From: Parvimonas sp000223315
GTDB lineage: Bacteria > Bacillota > Clostridia > Tissierellales > Peptoniphilaceae
DNA length: 64,000 nt
Reading direction: 5' to 3'
Assembly: GCA_050262155.1 (NCBI GenBank)
Contig: CP189843.1
Span: 744,001-808,000 of the forward strand
A program made the translations under genes and the position numbers. Of the stretch, positions 8,908 to 17,809 are shown piece by piece. The first letter of the stretch is position 1, and each line of letters starts with the position of its first letter. Below the pieces are notes generated by a model. That model was not told where the DNA came from and ran no database searches. It saw only the letters and a program-made list of their open reading frames with translations.

Positions 8908-10308
8908 TTAATCGTTATTAACAGATTCTTCTGTATCTGCTTTTTTTGTTCCAACTTTAACTATTTGTTTCTTTGGTTTATAATAATCACTATTTAATAA
9001 TATTGGTTTCTCATTTTCTTTTTGCTTATAAGAAGAGCCTCTATAACCAGGGAACCCCTTTTCAACAATAACTCTTTTGCCTTCAGGTAAACTAGGATCT
9101 TGAATTTCTTCGACAGGCATTGGTATTTTAGATACATCAGATGTAAATAATTTAATATTATAATTTTTTTTATCTGTATCACCGAAAATTTTAAAGGTTA
9201 ATTCTCCGTTAGAAACATAACTTTTTATAACTATAGGAAAATCAAAAGTATTTTGAAACTTCAAATCACTTTGTCCTTCATAATACATCGCATCTAATCC
9301 AATAGTACAATAGGGTACTCTCATAGAATGCTGATTTCTTTCAACTATTTTTAAATCAGATTTTACTAATGCTTGATATAAGGTAGATGTGACTTGACAG
9401 ATTCCTCCACCAATTGAATCCACTATCTTATGATTTAGAAAAGTTCCTGCAGGTTTATAACCTGTATTTTTAGACACTTCGCCTAATTCTTTAGAAAAAG
9501 AAAAAGTTTCTCCGGGATTAACTACAAATTCATTAACTTTCCCTGCAGCAATTTTAATATTTGTATTTCTATTAGGCTGATTATCAAATTTAGTAGTAGC
9601 TTCCCCTATCACTCCCTTTATTGAAGACAACAAAGTTTTATCAATCTTTTTATATTCTGTAACAATAGCAGGTATTTCAAAATTAAATTTTACCGGAACA
9701 CTTTTAAAATTATCTACTATTTTTTCATTTTCAACTTTAAGTCCAATTTTACCTTCAACAATTGATATCTTGTCATCAGAAAAAGAAAATTTTTCATCTA
9801 TTGGATTGGAATTTAGTTTTTCTGATATTTCAGAAATAATTTCATTTAATTTTGATAAATCATAAGTAGCTTTAACTTCGAATTTCTTAGGATTTTTTAA
9901 TAAATTTTTTAATGTTTCTATTCTTTCATCATCAGTACCAAATCTACCTATATTAAATGATTGATTAACTAGATTTTCATAATCATATGAAAAGTTAATA
10001 TCTTTAGGAAGAAATTTCTTAGTATAATTGTCTCGTGTTAAAGTAAATTCATTATTTATTCCTAAACTTTCTTTTATCTTACTTATAGCCTCTTCTTTTG
10101 TTAGACCTTTTAAATCAACATCATTAATAAAAATTCCTTCATAAAATTTGTCATATGCTAAAAGTTCTTCTTTTTTTAAGTTTTTTGTCTCTCCAGCCGC
10201 ATTACTTAATGGATGTCTATTAAGTAAAAAATAACCTACTATTGTACCTATTATCAATATTCCTAATACTCCCGATACAATACTAAATACCTTAAGATAT
10301 TTTTTCAT
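8908..10308 (-). CDS. VanW-family membrane-anchored cell-envelope protein
   Basis: The 466-residue protein has an N-terminal membrane anchor (residues ~7-29), so the bulk should lie outside the membrane. Residues ~60-215 resemble the peptidoglycan-binding-like domain (PG_binding_4) that precedes VanW domains. Residues ~255-375 form the VanW domain, with NPGETFSFSKELG, the signature GGGICQVTSTLYQA and RNQHSMRVPY. The C-terminus (EGKRVIVEKGFPG) looks like part of a G5-type segment. VanW proteins occur in vancomycin clusters and, far more often, as stand-alone envelope proteins of unknown role. No other resistance gene is nearby, so no resistance role is implied. Its SD (GTAGGAGG) overlaps the nth stop codon, so the two are cotranscribed. 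Confidence 0.88.
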   Translation of the reverse strand: MKKYLKVFSIVSGVLGILIIGTIVGYFLLNRHPLSNAAGETKNLKKEELLAYDKFYEGIFINDVDLKGLTKEEAISKIKESLGINNEFTLTRDNYTKKFLPKDINFSYDYENLVNQSFNIGRFGTDDERIETLKNLLKNPKKFEVKATYDLSKLNEIISEISEKLNSNPIDEKFSFSDDKISIVEGKIGLKVENEKIVDNFKSVPVKFNFEIPAIVTEYKKIDKTLLSSIKGVIGEATTKFDNQPNRNTNIKIAAGKVNEFVVNPGETFSFSKELGEVSKNTGYKPAGTFLNHKIVDSIGGGICQVTSTLYQALVKSDLKIVERNQHSMRVPYCTIGLDAMYYEGQSDLKFQNTFDFPIVIKSYVSNGELTFKIFGDTDKKNYNIKLFTSDVSKIPMPVEEIQDPSLPEGKRVIVEKGFPGYRGSSYKQKENEKPILLNSDYYKPKKQIVKVGTKKADTEESVNND

Positions 10309-10316
10309 ATATCCTC

Positions 10317-10955
10317 CTACAAATTTTTATAATATAAACACTCAGAATTTATTATGCATTTTTCACAATCCGGTTTTCTTGATTTACAAATTCTTCTTCC
10401 ATGAAAAATAAATAAATGATGTGCCTTGTTCCAATTATCTTTTTTCAGTTTTTTCATTAGAGAAAACTCAGAATCTAGAACATTATTTTCATTAATAATT
10501 CCTATTCTGTTTGTAACTCTAAAAACATGAGTATCAACTGCTAGTGATGGTATATTAAAAGCACAAGATCTAACTACATTCGCAGTTTTTCTTCCAACTC
10601 CAGGTAATAAAGTTAATGATTCCATATCACTTGGAACTATAGAATTATATTTTTCTACTAAAATTCTACAAGTTTCTAAAATATTTTTACTTTTTGTATT
10701 ATAAAAACCACAACTATGTATATATTTAGACAAACCATCAATATCTAAAGTTAAAAATTCTTCTGGAGTCTTAAAATCCTTAAATAATTTTTCAGTAACC
10801 TTATTAACTCTTACATCAGTACATTGAGCAGATAAAATGGTTGCTATCAATAGTTCGAAACTGTTAGAAAAATTAAGTTCTGGTTTTGCATCAGGATATA
10901 ATTTTTCTAATTTTTCCATTACAATGTTTATTTTTTCTTTTGATAAACATTTCAA
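10317..10955 (-). CDS. nth: Endonuclease III (DNA glycosylase/AP lyase)
   Basis: Base-excision-repair enzyme that removes oxidised pyrimidines and nicks at AP sites. The helix-hairpin-helix is LLPGVGRKTANVV, with catalytic Lys123 and Asp141 (VDTHVFR). The [4Fe-4S] cluster ligands follow the C-x6-C-x2-C-x5-C pattern at Cys190, 197, 200 and 206. I placed the start at a TTG giving 212 residues. A GTG three codons upstream (10964) begins with the last G of the SD itself (GGAG), so it cannot use that SD, whereas the TTG sits at normal spacing. Cotranscribed with the VanW-family gene. An extended -10 lies at 11066-11074. Confidence 0.94.
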   Translation of the reverse strand: MKCLSKEKINIVMEKLEKLYPDAKPELNFSNSFELLIATILSAQCTDVRVNKVTEKLFKDFKTPEEFLTLDIDGLSKYIHSCGFYNTKSKNILETCRILVEKYNSIVPSDMESLTLLPGVGRKTANVVRSCAFNIPSLAVDTHVFRVTNRIGIINENNVLDSEFSLMKKLKKDNWNKAHHLFIFHGRRICKSRKPDCEKCIINSECLYYKNL

Positions 10956-10975
10956 ATCATTCACTCCAATATCAT

Positions 10976-10997
10976 ATATAATTAATATATAATTAAT
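10976..10997. repeat. Tandem duplication of an 11-base A/T unit
   Basis: ATATAATTAAT occurs twice head-to-tail (10976-10986 and 10987-10997) in the nth leader, 20-40 bases before the start codon. It may be no more than AT-rich drift. Confidence 0.4.
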
Positions 10998-11065
10998 ATA
11001 AAATTATTAATTATTTCAATTTTTTGTACATTTATATTTAACACAAAATGCGAAAAACTACTACT

Positions 11066-11074
11066 ATTATACCA
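11066..11074 (-). promoter_or_regulatory. Extended -10 promoter for nth-vanW
   Basis: Minus-strand TGGTATAAT (11074 to 11066) is a TGN-TATAAT extended -10, about 110 bases before the nth start. No TTGACA-like -35 was found. It lies between the end of the PLP-enzyme gene (11122) and nth, which explains independent expression of nth-vanW. Confidence 0.5.
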
Positions 11075-11121
11075 TAAATAATATAAAAATAAGCTAAACT
11101 TTTTAAAAATATTTTTATTTA

Positions 11122-12402
11122 CTATAAGTCTATATATTTTTTATTATAAAAAGTATTTAAAACATTAATTAATGCTATCTTAGTTTGATAAAAATTCAGT
11201 CCACCTTGATAATATACATTATATGGTTCTCTTAAAGGTCCATCTGCACTTAATTCAATACTTGAACCATCTATAAAGCTTCCTGAAGCCATTATAACTT
11301 TATCTGAATATCCTGGCATATCCCACGGATAAGGAACAACATGACTATCTACACAACAAAATTCCTGTATAGATCTACAAAAGTCTATAACTTTATTTTC
11401 ATCATTCATAGTAATCACTTGAATAATATCACTTCTATTTTCATTATATTTAGGTATTGTTTCATAGCCTAACTTTTCAAATATATATGACACTAATATT
11501 GCACTTTTTACTGCCTCTAAAACCACACGAGGTGCAAAGTATAATCCTTGAATAATTGCTCTTGTAGTACCAAAACTTACACCTACATGCCTTCCAAGTC
11601 CTGGAGATGTTAGTCTATTAGAAATAGATTCTATAATTTCAGTTGAATTTGAAACTATATATCCACCGTTTAAAGTTATTCCTGCACCTAAATTTTTTAA
11701 TAATGATCCTACAACTATGTCGGCACCAACTTCTAGAGGTTCCTTTTTTTCTACAAATTCACAGTAGCAATTATCAATCATTATAATTATATTAGGGAAT
11801 TTTTCTTTTATTTTCTTAATAACTACTTCTAATTCATTAATGGAAATACATCTTCTGCTACTATATCCAGGAGATCTTTGAATAGCTAATAATTTAGTCT
11901 TTGAATTGATTTTAGATAATACAGTTTCTACATCAATTTCATTATTTACTAAATCAACCTTATTATACTTTATTCCATAATCAAGTAGTGTTCCCTTTTC
12001 ATCTCCACTAATACCTATAACCTTTAAAAGTGTGTCATAAGGAGTTCCAGTTATATAAATAAACTCGTCTCCTGGTAATAAATTACCTTGCAATGCTAAA
12101 GATATTGCATGAGTTCCACATGTTATTTCTTGCCTTACTATAGCATCTTTTGCTTTAAAGATGTCGCAATATATCCTTTCTAATTTCTCTCTTCCAAAGT
12201 CACCGTATCCATATCCTGTTGTCCAAGAAAAATCAGTAGCAGATAATTTTTGCTTTTTAAATGCATTTAAAACTTTTAATTGATTATATTCTTCTATTTC
12301 TTTTAAAGTTTCAAATTCTATTTCTATTTCCTTAGAACATTTGTTTACAAAATTAATAATTTTAGAATCAAAATTAAAATCAGTATCTAAATATTTTTCC
12401 AA
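11122..12402 (-). CDS. PLP-dependent methionine gamma-lyase family protein (aluminium-resistance/YnbB type)
   Basis: Fold-type I PLP enzyme of the family often annotated as aluminium resistance protein (YnbB, COG4100), related to cystathionine/methionine gamma-lyases; the true substrate is unknown. At 426 residues it is of family length. Visible features are TSWTTGYGYGDFGREKLE near the N-terminus, the cofactor-loop RQEITCGTHAIS, IMIDNCYCEFVE with the PLP-contacting Asp, and the Schiff-base Lys in VVGSLLKNLGAGI. The start is TTG with SD AAAGGAG; the SD is encoded within the last codons of miaA, one base upstream. The same enzyme lies near miaA in Bacillus, which supports the assignment. Confidence 0.88.
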   Translation of the reverse strand: MEKYLDTDFNFDSKIINFVNKCSKEIEIEFETLKEIEEYNQLKVLNAFKKQKLSATDFSWTTGYGYGDFGREKLERIYCDIFKAKDAIVRQEITCGTHAISLALQGNLLPGDEFIYITGTPYDTLLKVIGISGDEKGTLLDYGIKYNKVDLVNNEIDVETVLSKINSKTKLLAIQRSPGYSSRRCISINELEVVIKKIKEKFPNIIIMIDNCYCEFVEKKEPLEVGADIVVGSLLKNLGAGITLNGGYIVSNSTEIIESISNRLTSPGLGRHVGVSFGTTRAIIQGLYFAPRVVLEAVKSAILVSYIFEKLGYETIPKYNENRSDIIQVITMNDENKVIDFCRSIQEFCCVDSHVVPYPWDMPGYSDKVIMASGSFIDGSSIELSADGPLREPYNVYYQGGLNFYQTKIALINVLNTFYNKKYIDL

Positions 12403-12403
12403 T

Positions 12404-13345
12404 TTATAATTCTCCTTTAGTTAAAAAATCTTTTACTAATTTTTTAGATTTAAATAGAACTTCATCATATCCATTTTCAACATCAATCCAATGTATATTT
12501 TCATTCCTATTAAACCAAGTAAATTGTCTTTTAGCGTATTTTCTTGAATTTTGTTTTATATTATCAATACAAGATTCCAGAGTAATTTCTCTCTTAAAAT
12601 ATGGAATAAACTCTTTGTATCCAATAGCAGTAAATGGTTGTGAATACTCGCCATATTTTTTATATAGACTTGATGCTTCTTCAACAAGTCCATTATTAAT
12701 CATTATATCGACTCTAGAATTTATTTTATCATATAATATTTTTCTATCTAAAGTTAATCCTATTATTAAGTAATCATACTTACAATTATTATTTTCATAA
12801 TCTTTGCATTGTTTGGAAAATTCTTTTTTTGTATTTACACAAACTTCTATTGCTCTAATTACTCTTTTTATATTGTTTTTATGAATTTTTTCTCTACTTG
12901 AATAGTCTAGATATAATAATAAATCATAAAGCAAATTTGCCCCATTTTTTTCGTAAAATTCTGTAATTTGTTCTCTTAGATTATTCGATTCTTCAGATTC
13001 AGTAAATTTAAAATCATATAATATAGAATTTACATAAAGTCCTGTTCCTCCTACAAAAATCGGAATGTTATTATGAGAATAAATTTCTTCAATATATTTC
13101 TCTGCCATATTTTTATATTCAGAAACATTAAATTTTTGATTTCCATCTAAAATATCAATCATATAATGATTAATTCCACTAACTTCCTCTTCTGTTATCT
13201 TAGCAGTTCCTATATTAAATTCTTTATAAATTTGCATAGAATCACAAGATATAATCTCTCCTGAAAAATCTTTTGCTATATCAACGCTTAATTTTGTTTT
13301 TCCAACAGATGTAGGGCCAACAATAAATATTATTTTTTTCTTCAT
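12404..13345 (-). CDS. miaA: tRNA dimethylallyltransferase
   Basis: MiaA transfers the dimethylallyl group to N6 of A37 in tRNAs reading UNN codons, making i6A, the substrate of MiaB. The 313-residue protein has P-loop GPTSVGKTKLS at the N-terminus, the substrate-binding CDSMQIYKEFNIGTAK, GGTGLYVNSILY, and the C-terminal YAKRQFTWFNRN that contacts the anticodon. ATG start 2 bases past the mutL stop, with SD AAGGAA. Having miaA and miaB in the same operon as mutS-mutL recalls the mutL-miaA link seen in many bacteria. Confidence 0.97.
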   Translation of the reverse strand: MKKKIIFIVGPTSVGKTKLSVDIAKDFSGEIISCDSMQIYKEFNIGTAKITEEEVSGINHYMIDILDGNQKFNVSEYKNMAEKYIEEIYSHNNIPIFVGGTGLYVNSILYDFKFTESEESNNLREQITEFYEKNGANLLYDLLLYLDYSSREKIHKNNIKRVIRAIEVCVNTKKEFSKQCKDYENNNCKYDYLIIGLTLDRKILYDKINSRVDIMINNGLVEEASSLYKKYGEYSQPFTAIGYKEFIPYFKREITLESCIDNIKQNSRKYAKRQFTWFNRNENIHWIDVENGYDEVLFKSKKLVKDFLTKGEL

Positions 13346-13347
13346 TT

Positions 13348-15198
13348 TTATTCCTTAAAAAATAATTTATCAAAATCTTCTTTAGATATTTTTCTTAATA
13401 TTTTTTTGTCATAGAAATTTATATCTAGATTTATTTTAGATAACTGTGACAATAATTCTTCTATCTCAAAATCCGTTAAACTTAAATTTATTCGTTTTTT
13501 AGAAACCATTTTGTATAATGAGTCCTCAAACACTCTATTATCTTTAAATAACAGTTCATCAATCATTTCTCTAATATCTTCTTTATCTAAATTATCATTT
13601 AATAAATTAGGCATTGTCCTTATTGCTATAGAATTTTCATCAAAAATATCAGCTTCTATACCTAAATTTTTCAACTTATCTTTAATAGTATTAAACACAC
13701 TCAATTTATATTCATTTAATTCCAAAATTATAGGAAATAAAAGTATCTGTTTTGTAATAGTACAATTATTGTAATTATCCAATAAATTTTCATACAACAG
13801 TCTATATTTAGCATTTAGTATATCTATAATTATAAACTCATCCTTATCGGATAATAAAATATATTTTGAAAAAATTTTACCTATAATTTCATAATCTAAA
13901 ATATTTTTTGAAGTTTCAGTATTATCATCAAGTTTTATTTGTTCCAATACTGGAGTATTTTCTACTTTTTCGTCCTCAACAATATAATTTTCAATATTAT
14001 CTTCTTCATTTATCGTTTTTATATCATCTTTATTTACTTTAAATAAATCATCATAAGAAAACTTATTTACAATATTTTGTGTATTATAATCATCATCATA
14101 AATTATAGTTTCAATAATATCTTCTTCTGAAGATTGTTCGTTATTAATCTTTTCTTCGTTGTATAAGATTTTTTCTTTTTGTTCTTCCTTTACAGATATA
14201 AAATCACTTGTAGTATTTTTTAGAACGATGTCAGTAATGTTATTATTAAGTAAATTTAGTAACTTATCTTCAAAAATAAATTTAATCTTTCTTTTATTTG
14301 GATGAACGTTTATATCTATTAAGCTGGGATTTACTTCGATAAATATTACAAATGTAGGAAACTTTCCTTTTGGTATTAATGTAGCAATTGATTTTTCTAT
14401 TATATTTCTAATCTTTTCATCAAAAATATATCTTCCATTAACAAATAAAAATTGTGATGCTCTACTACCTTTATAAAAGTGATTATTTGAAATATATCCA
14501 TAAATCTTATAATCTGAGTCCTCAATATTTACAGAAATTAAATTCTTATAAAAATCATCTTTAAAAATATATTTTATATTATCTTTTAAAGTATTTTTTT
14601 CACTTGTTTCGAATACAACTTTCGAATCTTTTATATATTTAAAAGATATTTTTTGATTAGCCAATGCAAAAGAGTACATCAACGTTGTTATGATTGAGTT
14701 TTCATATGCATCTGATTTTAAAAATTTCTTTCTAATAGGAACATTGTAAAATAAATCTCTAATGTAAATTGTTGTTCCTAAATTCATCCCTATCTTATTT
14801 TTTCTAATAATTTTATTATTTTCAAGATAACAGTGAATTCCGAATTCACTGTTCTTTGTTCTTGTATTAATGTCAACTTTTGAAATTGCAGATATACTAG
14901 CTAATGCCTCTCCTCTAAATCCATAAGAAAGAATAGAATATATATCTTCAAAATTATTTAATTTAGATGTAGCATGTTTGGTAAATGCCAACTCTATATC
15001 ATCTTCTTCAATTCCACAGCCGTTATCAGAAATCATAATTTCTTTTTTACCTGCATTTTTAATTTCAACTTTAATAAATGTTGCACCTGAATCTATTGAA
15101 TTTTCAACCAACTCTTTTATTACAGAATAAGGATTTTCTATAACTTCTCCTGCTGCAATTTTTTGAATTGTATCTTCTGACAATAATTTTATAGACAT
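13348..15198 (-). CDS. mutL: DNA mismatch repair protein MutL, endonuclease motifs missing
   Basis: MutL couples mismatch recognition by MutS to strand incision. The GHKL ATPase half is intact: ELVENSIDSGAT, DNGCGI and GFRGEALASISA. The C-terminal half keeps a beta-clamp-binding motif QILLFP (residues 484-489, QxLxxP) but has lost the endonuclease site. The DQHAxxERxxYE position reads DILNAKYRLLYE (459-470). The conserved Cys of the SCKGSIKA-like motif is absent (MVSKKRIN, ~564-571). CPHGRP is replaced by NFYDKK near 594. The frame is open with no stop or frameshift, so this looks like divergence rather than a pseudogene. The acidic linker (~345-430) is poorly conserved. It lies 13 bases after mutS. 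Confidence 0.94.
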   Translation of the reverse strand: MSIKLLSEDTIQKIAAGEVIENPYSVIKELVENSIDSGATFIKVEIKNAGKKEIMISDNGCGIEEDDIELAFTKHATSKLNNFEDIYSILSYGFRGEALASISAISKVDINTRTKNSEFGIHCYLENNKIIRKNKIGMNLGTTIYIRDLFYNVPIRKKFLKSDAYENSIITTLMYSFALANQKISFKYIKDSKVVFETSEKNTLKDNIKYIFKDDFYKNLISVNIEDSDYKIYGYISNNHFYKGSRASQFLFVNGRYIFDEKIRNIIEKSIATLIPKGKFPTFVIFIEVNPSLIDINVHPNKRKIKFIFEDKLLNLLNNNITDIVLKNTTSDFISVKEEQKEKILYNEEKINNEQSSEEDIIETIIYDDDYNTQNIVNKFSYDDLFKVNKDDIKTINEEDNIENYIVEDEKVENTPVLEQIKLDDNTETSKNILDYEIIGKIFSKYILLSDKDEFIIIDILNAKYRLLYENLLDNYNNCTITKQILLFPIILELNEYKLSVFNTIKDKLKNLGIEADIFDENSIAIRTMPNLLNDNLDKEDIREMIDELLFKDNRVFEDSLYKMVSKKRINLSLTDFEIEELLSQLSKINLDINFYDKKILRKISKEDFDKLFFKE

Positions 15199-15211
15199 AT
15201 AAATCTCCTAT

Positions 15212-17797
15212 CTATTCATTATCACTTTTAGCTATATTTATTAAATCATTTAATATACCAAAAGCTTCCATTGGGCTTATTTTTTCAATATTTATACTAT
15301 TTAGATTAGTAATTATTTTATCATTGACCTTAGTTTTTATTACATTTGAACTATCAATAATATCTTTTTCTATTTGAATTTCCTTCTTTTCAATGCTATC
15401 TAAAATAATTTTTGAACGATTTATAACTTCCATAGGAAGTCCCGCAAGTTTTGCAACTGCAATACCATAACTCTTATTAGCTCCGCCATCCATTATTTTT
15501 CTTAAAAAGACTATTTCATCATTTTCTTTATCTTCAATAACTTGAATATGTTTATTTTTTATGCAAGCAAAAGTATGTTCTAAGTCAATTAATTCGTGAT
15601 AATGTGTAGCAAATAATGTTTTCGATTTTATATTTTTTGTAATATACTCAAGAATTGCCCAAGCGAGACTTAATCCATCAAAAGTTGAAGTTCCTCTTCC
15701 AACCTCATCAAGTATAAGTAAACTATTTTTAGTAGCATATCTTAAAATATTATTAACTTCTTTCATTTCTACCATAAAGGTACTTTCTCCTTTATATAGA
15801 TTATCTGAAGCTCCAATACGAGTAAATATCTTATCTACTATCGAAATATTTGCACTATCAGCAGGTACGAATGAACCAATCTGAGCTAATATAACTATGA
15901 GAGCTATCTGTCTTATATAAGTTGATTTTCCACTCATATTAGGTCCTGTTATAATCTGAATTAAATTATCACTTTGCCCAATATTTGTATCATTAGGGAT
16001 AAATTCATTTATTGAACTTAAAAAGCTTTCAATAACAGGATGTCTACCATTTTTTATATCTATTATCCCTTCTGAATTTAAAGTCGGTTTACAATAATTA
16101 TTTTTAAATGCAACTATTGATAAAGAAAATATAGAATCTATGAATGAAATTATATCTGATAATTTTTGTAATGTTTTAATATTCATTTTTATTGTATTTC
16201 TTATTGAAATAAATAATTCATATTCTTTTTCTATAATATCACTTTCAGATCCGAATATCATATTTTCAATAGTTAGAAGCTCATTTGTTTTATACCTATT
16301 TGCATTAGTTAAAGTTTGTTTTAATTCAAAATATTTAGGAACTAAGTTTTGATATGATTTTGTAACTTCAAAAAAATAACCTGTTTTCTTATTAAATATT
16401 AATCTTAAATTTTTAATTCCGGTAATATTTCTTTGATCAACTTCATATTTAATTAGCTTTTGTTTTCCAACTATTTTATTATTTCTTATTAAATCAAGTT
16501 CGTCATCATAACCAATCTTTATCAAATTTCCTTCTTTCAATAAAATTCCTACGTCTTCAAGAATAGCTGAATTTATAAGATTATAGATATATTCGGTATC
16601 AGGAATATTTAAAGCTATATTAGAAAATAAAGTATTACTATCTAAAAATAATCTTTTAATCTTTGGAACAGCTGATAAAGAATTTTTTAAATGAATTAAA
16701 TCTCTTGCATTACAATTTCCAAAAGAAATTTTTGAATTTATTCTTTCTATATCAGAAATACTTGCTAATAGTTCTTCTAATTCATTTCTTAAATTTGAGT
16801 TTAAAACTAAATCTTCAACCAACGATTGCCTTCTTTGAATTTTTTCTATTTCTATAAGCGGTTGATCTAACCATTTATTAAGTAGCCTAAATCCCATAGG
16901 AGTTTTAGTATAATTTATAACTGATAATAAAGAGCCATTTATGTCATTACTAAAATTATTTTTTTTAAGTTCCAAATTAATTCTTGAATTAGCATCAATT
17001 CTTAGATAATCACTTAATTTATATAAATTAACTTTTTTAAAATCATTCAATTTAACATTAAATCTGCAAACATATTTATAAAAGTTATCTATTGAAAAAA
17101 GTAATATTTTATTACTAAGATTATTAGAATAAAATTCTTCATTATTCTCTCTTAAAGATTTAAAATCTTGATCTATATCTACTTTTGTATAAATAATTCT
17201 TAAATTTTTTAATAATTTAACAACACTTTTTTCTAATGATTTTAATATATTTGAATTTATTATAACTTCTGACGGAGTTGTACGAATTACTTCTTCCTCT
17301 AAAGCGGTAATTAAATTATCTCTGTTCATTTCAAAAATACTTGTACAGAATATTTCACTGGTTGAAATATCAGAATATGTGATACTTAAATTTGTAGAAT
17401 CCATATAGATACTCATAATATAATTATTTTTATTAGTAGCTAATTCATCAAATTCATCAATAGTTCCCGGAGTTACTAATTTAATAACTTCTCTCTTTAC
17501 AATTCCTTTAGCAAGTTTTGGATCTTGAACTTGTTCACAAATAGCAACTTTAAAACCTTCAGAAACCAGCTTATACAAATATTGATTTACAACATGATGA
17601 GGAATACCACACATTGGTGCAGTTTTTCCACCACCACAATCTCTTTTAGTCAAAGCTAAATCCAATATTTTTGAAACTATTTTTGCATCATCAAAAAACA
17701 TTTCATAAAAATCACCTAGTCTATAAAATATAATACAATCACTATAATTAGATTTAACTTCTAGATATTGTTTCATCATTGGTGTAAAATCGCTCAT
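15212..17797 (-). CDS. mutS: DNA mismatch repair protein MutS
   Basis: MutS recognises mismatches and small loops as a dimer. The 861-residue protein is full length. The mismatch-wedge motif is in GDFYEMFFDDAK (Phe-Tyr-Glu), then come the connector, lever and clamp domains. Walker A GPNMSGKS is at residues 618-625, with Walker B LLILDEVGRGTSTFDG and the ATPase helix FATHYHEL. The C-terminal tail ends in MSPMEAFGILNDLI. ATG start with SD GGAG, 12 bases after the miaB stop. All key residues appear intact, in contrast to its partner MutL. Confidence 0.97.
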   Translation of the reverse strand: MSDFTPMMKQYLEVKSNYSDCIIFYRLGDFYEMFFDDAKIVSKILDLALTKRDCGGGKTAPMCGIPHHVVNQYLYKLVSEGFKVAICEQVQDPKLAKGIVKREVIKLVTPGTIDEFDELATNKNNYIMSIYMDSTNLSITYSDISTSEIFCTSIFEMNRDNLITALEEEVIRTTPSEVIINSNILKSLEKSVVKLLKNLRIIYTKVDIDQDFKSLRENNEEFYSNNLSNKILLFSIDNFYKYVCRFNVKLNDFKKVNLYKLSDYLRIDANSRINLELKKNNFSNDINGSLLSVINYTKTPMGFRLLNKWLDQPLIEIEKIQRRQSLVEDLVLNSNLRNELEELLASISDIERINSKISFGNCNARDLIHLKNSLSAVPKIKRLFLDSNTLFSNIALNIPDTEYIYNLINSAILEDVGILLKEGNLIKIGYDDELDLIRNNKIVGKQKLIKYEVDQRNITGIKNLRLIFNKKTGYFFEVTKSYQNLVPKYFELKQTLTNANRYKTNELLTIENMIFGSESDIIEKEYELFISIRNTIKMNIKTLQKLSDIISFIDSIFSLSIVAFKNNYCKPTLNSEGIIDIKNGRHPVIESFLSSINEFIPNDTNIGQSDNLIQIITGPNMSGKSTYIRQIALIVILAQIGSFVPADSANISIVDKIFTRIGASDNLYKGESTFMVEMKEVNNILRYATKNSLLILDEVGRGTSTFDGLSLAWAILEYITKNIKSKTLFATHYHELIDLEHTFACIKNKHIQVIEDKENDEIVFLRKIMDGGANKSYGIAVAKLAGLPMEVINRSKIILDSIEKKEIQIEKDIIDSSNVIKTKVNDKIITNLNSINIEKISPMEAFGILNDLINIAKSDNE

Positions 17798-17809
17798 AAT
17801 TACTCCTTA

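Noticed and set aside
8908..10308. Vancomycin-resistance function from the VanW domain
   Set aside because: No vanA/vanH/vanX or two-component genes nearby; stand-alone VanW proteins are common envelope proteins.
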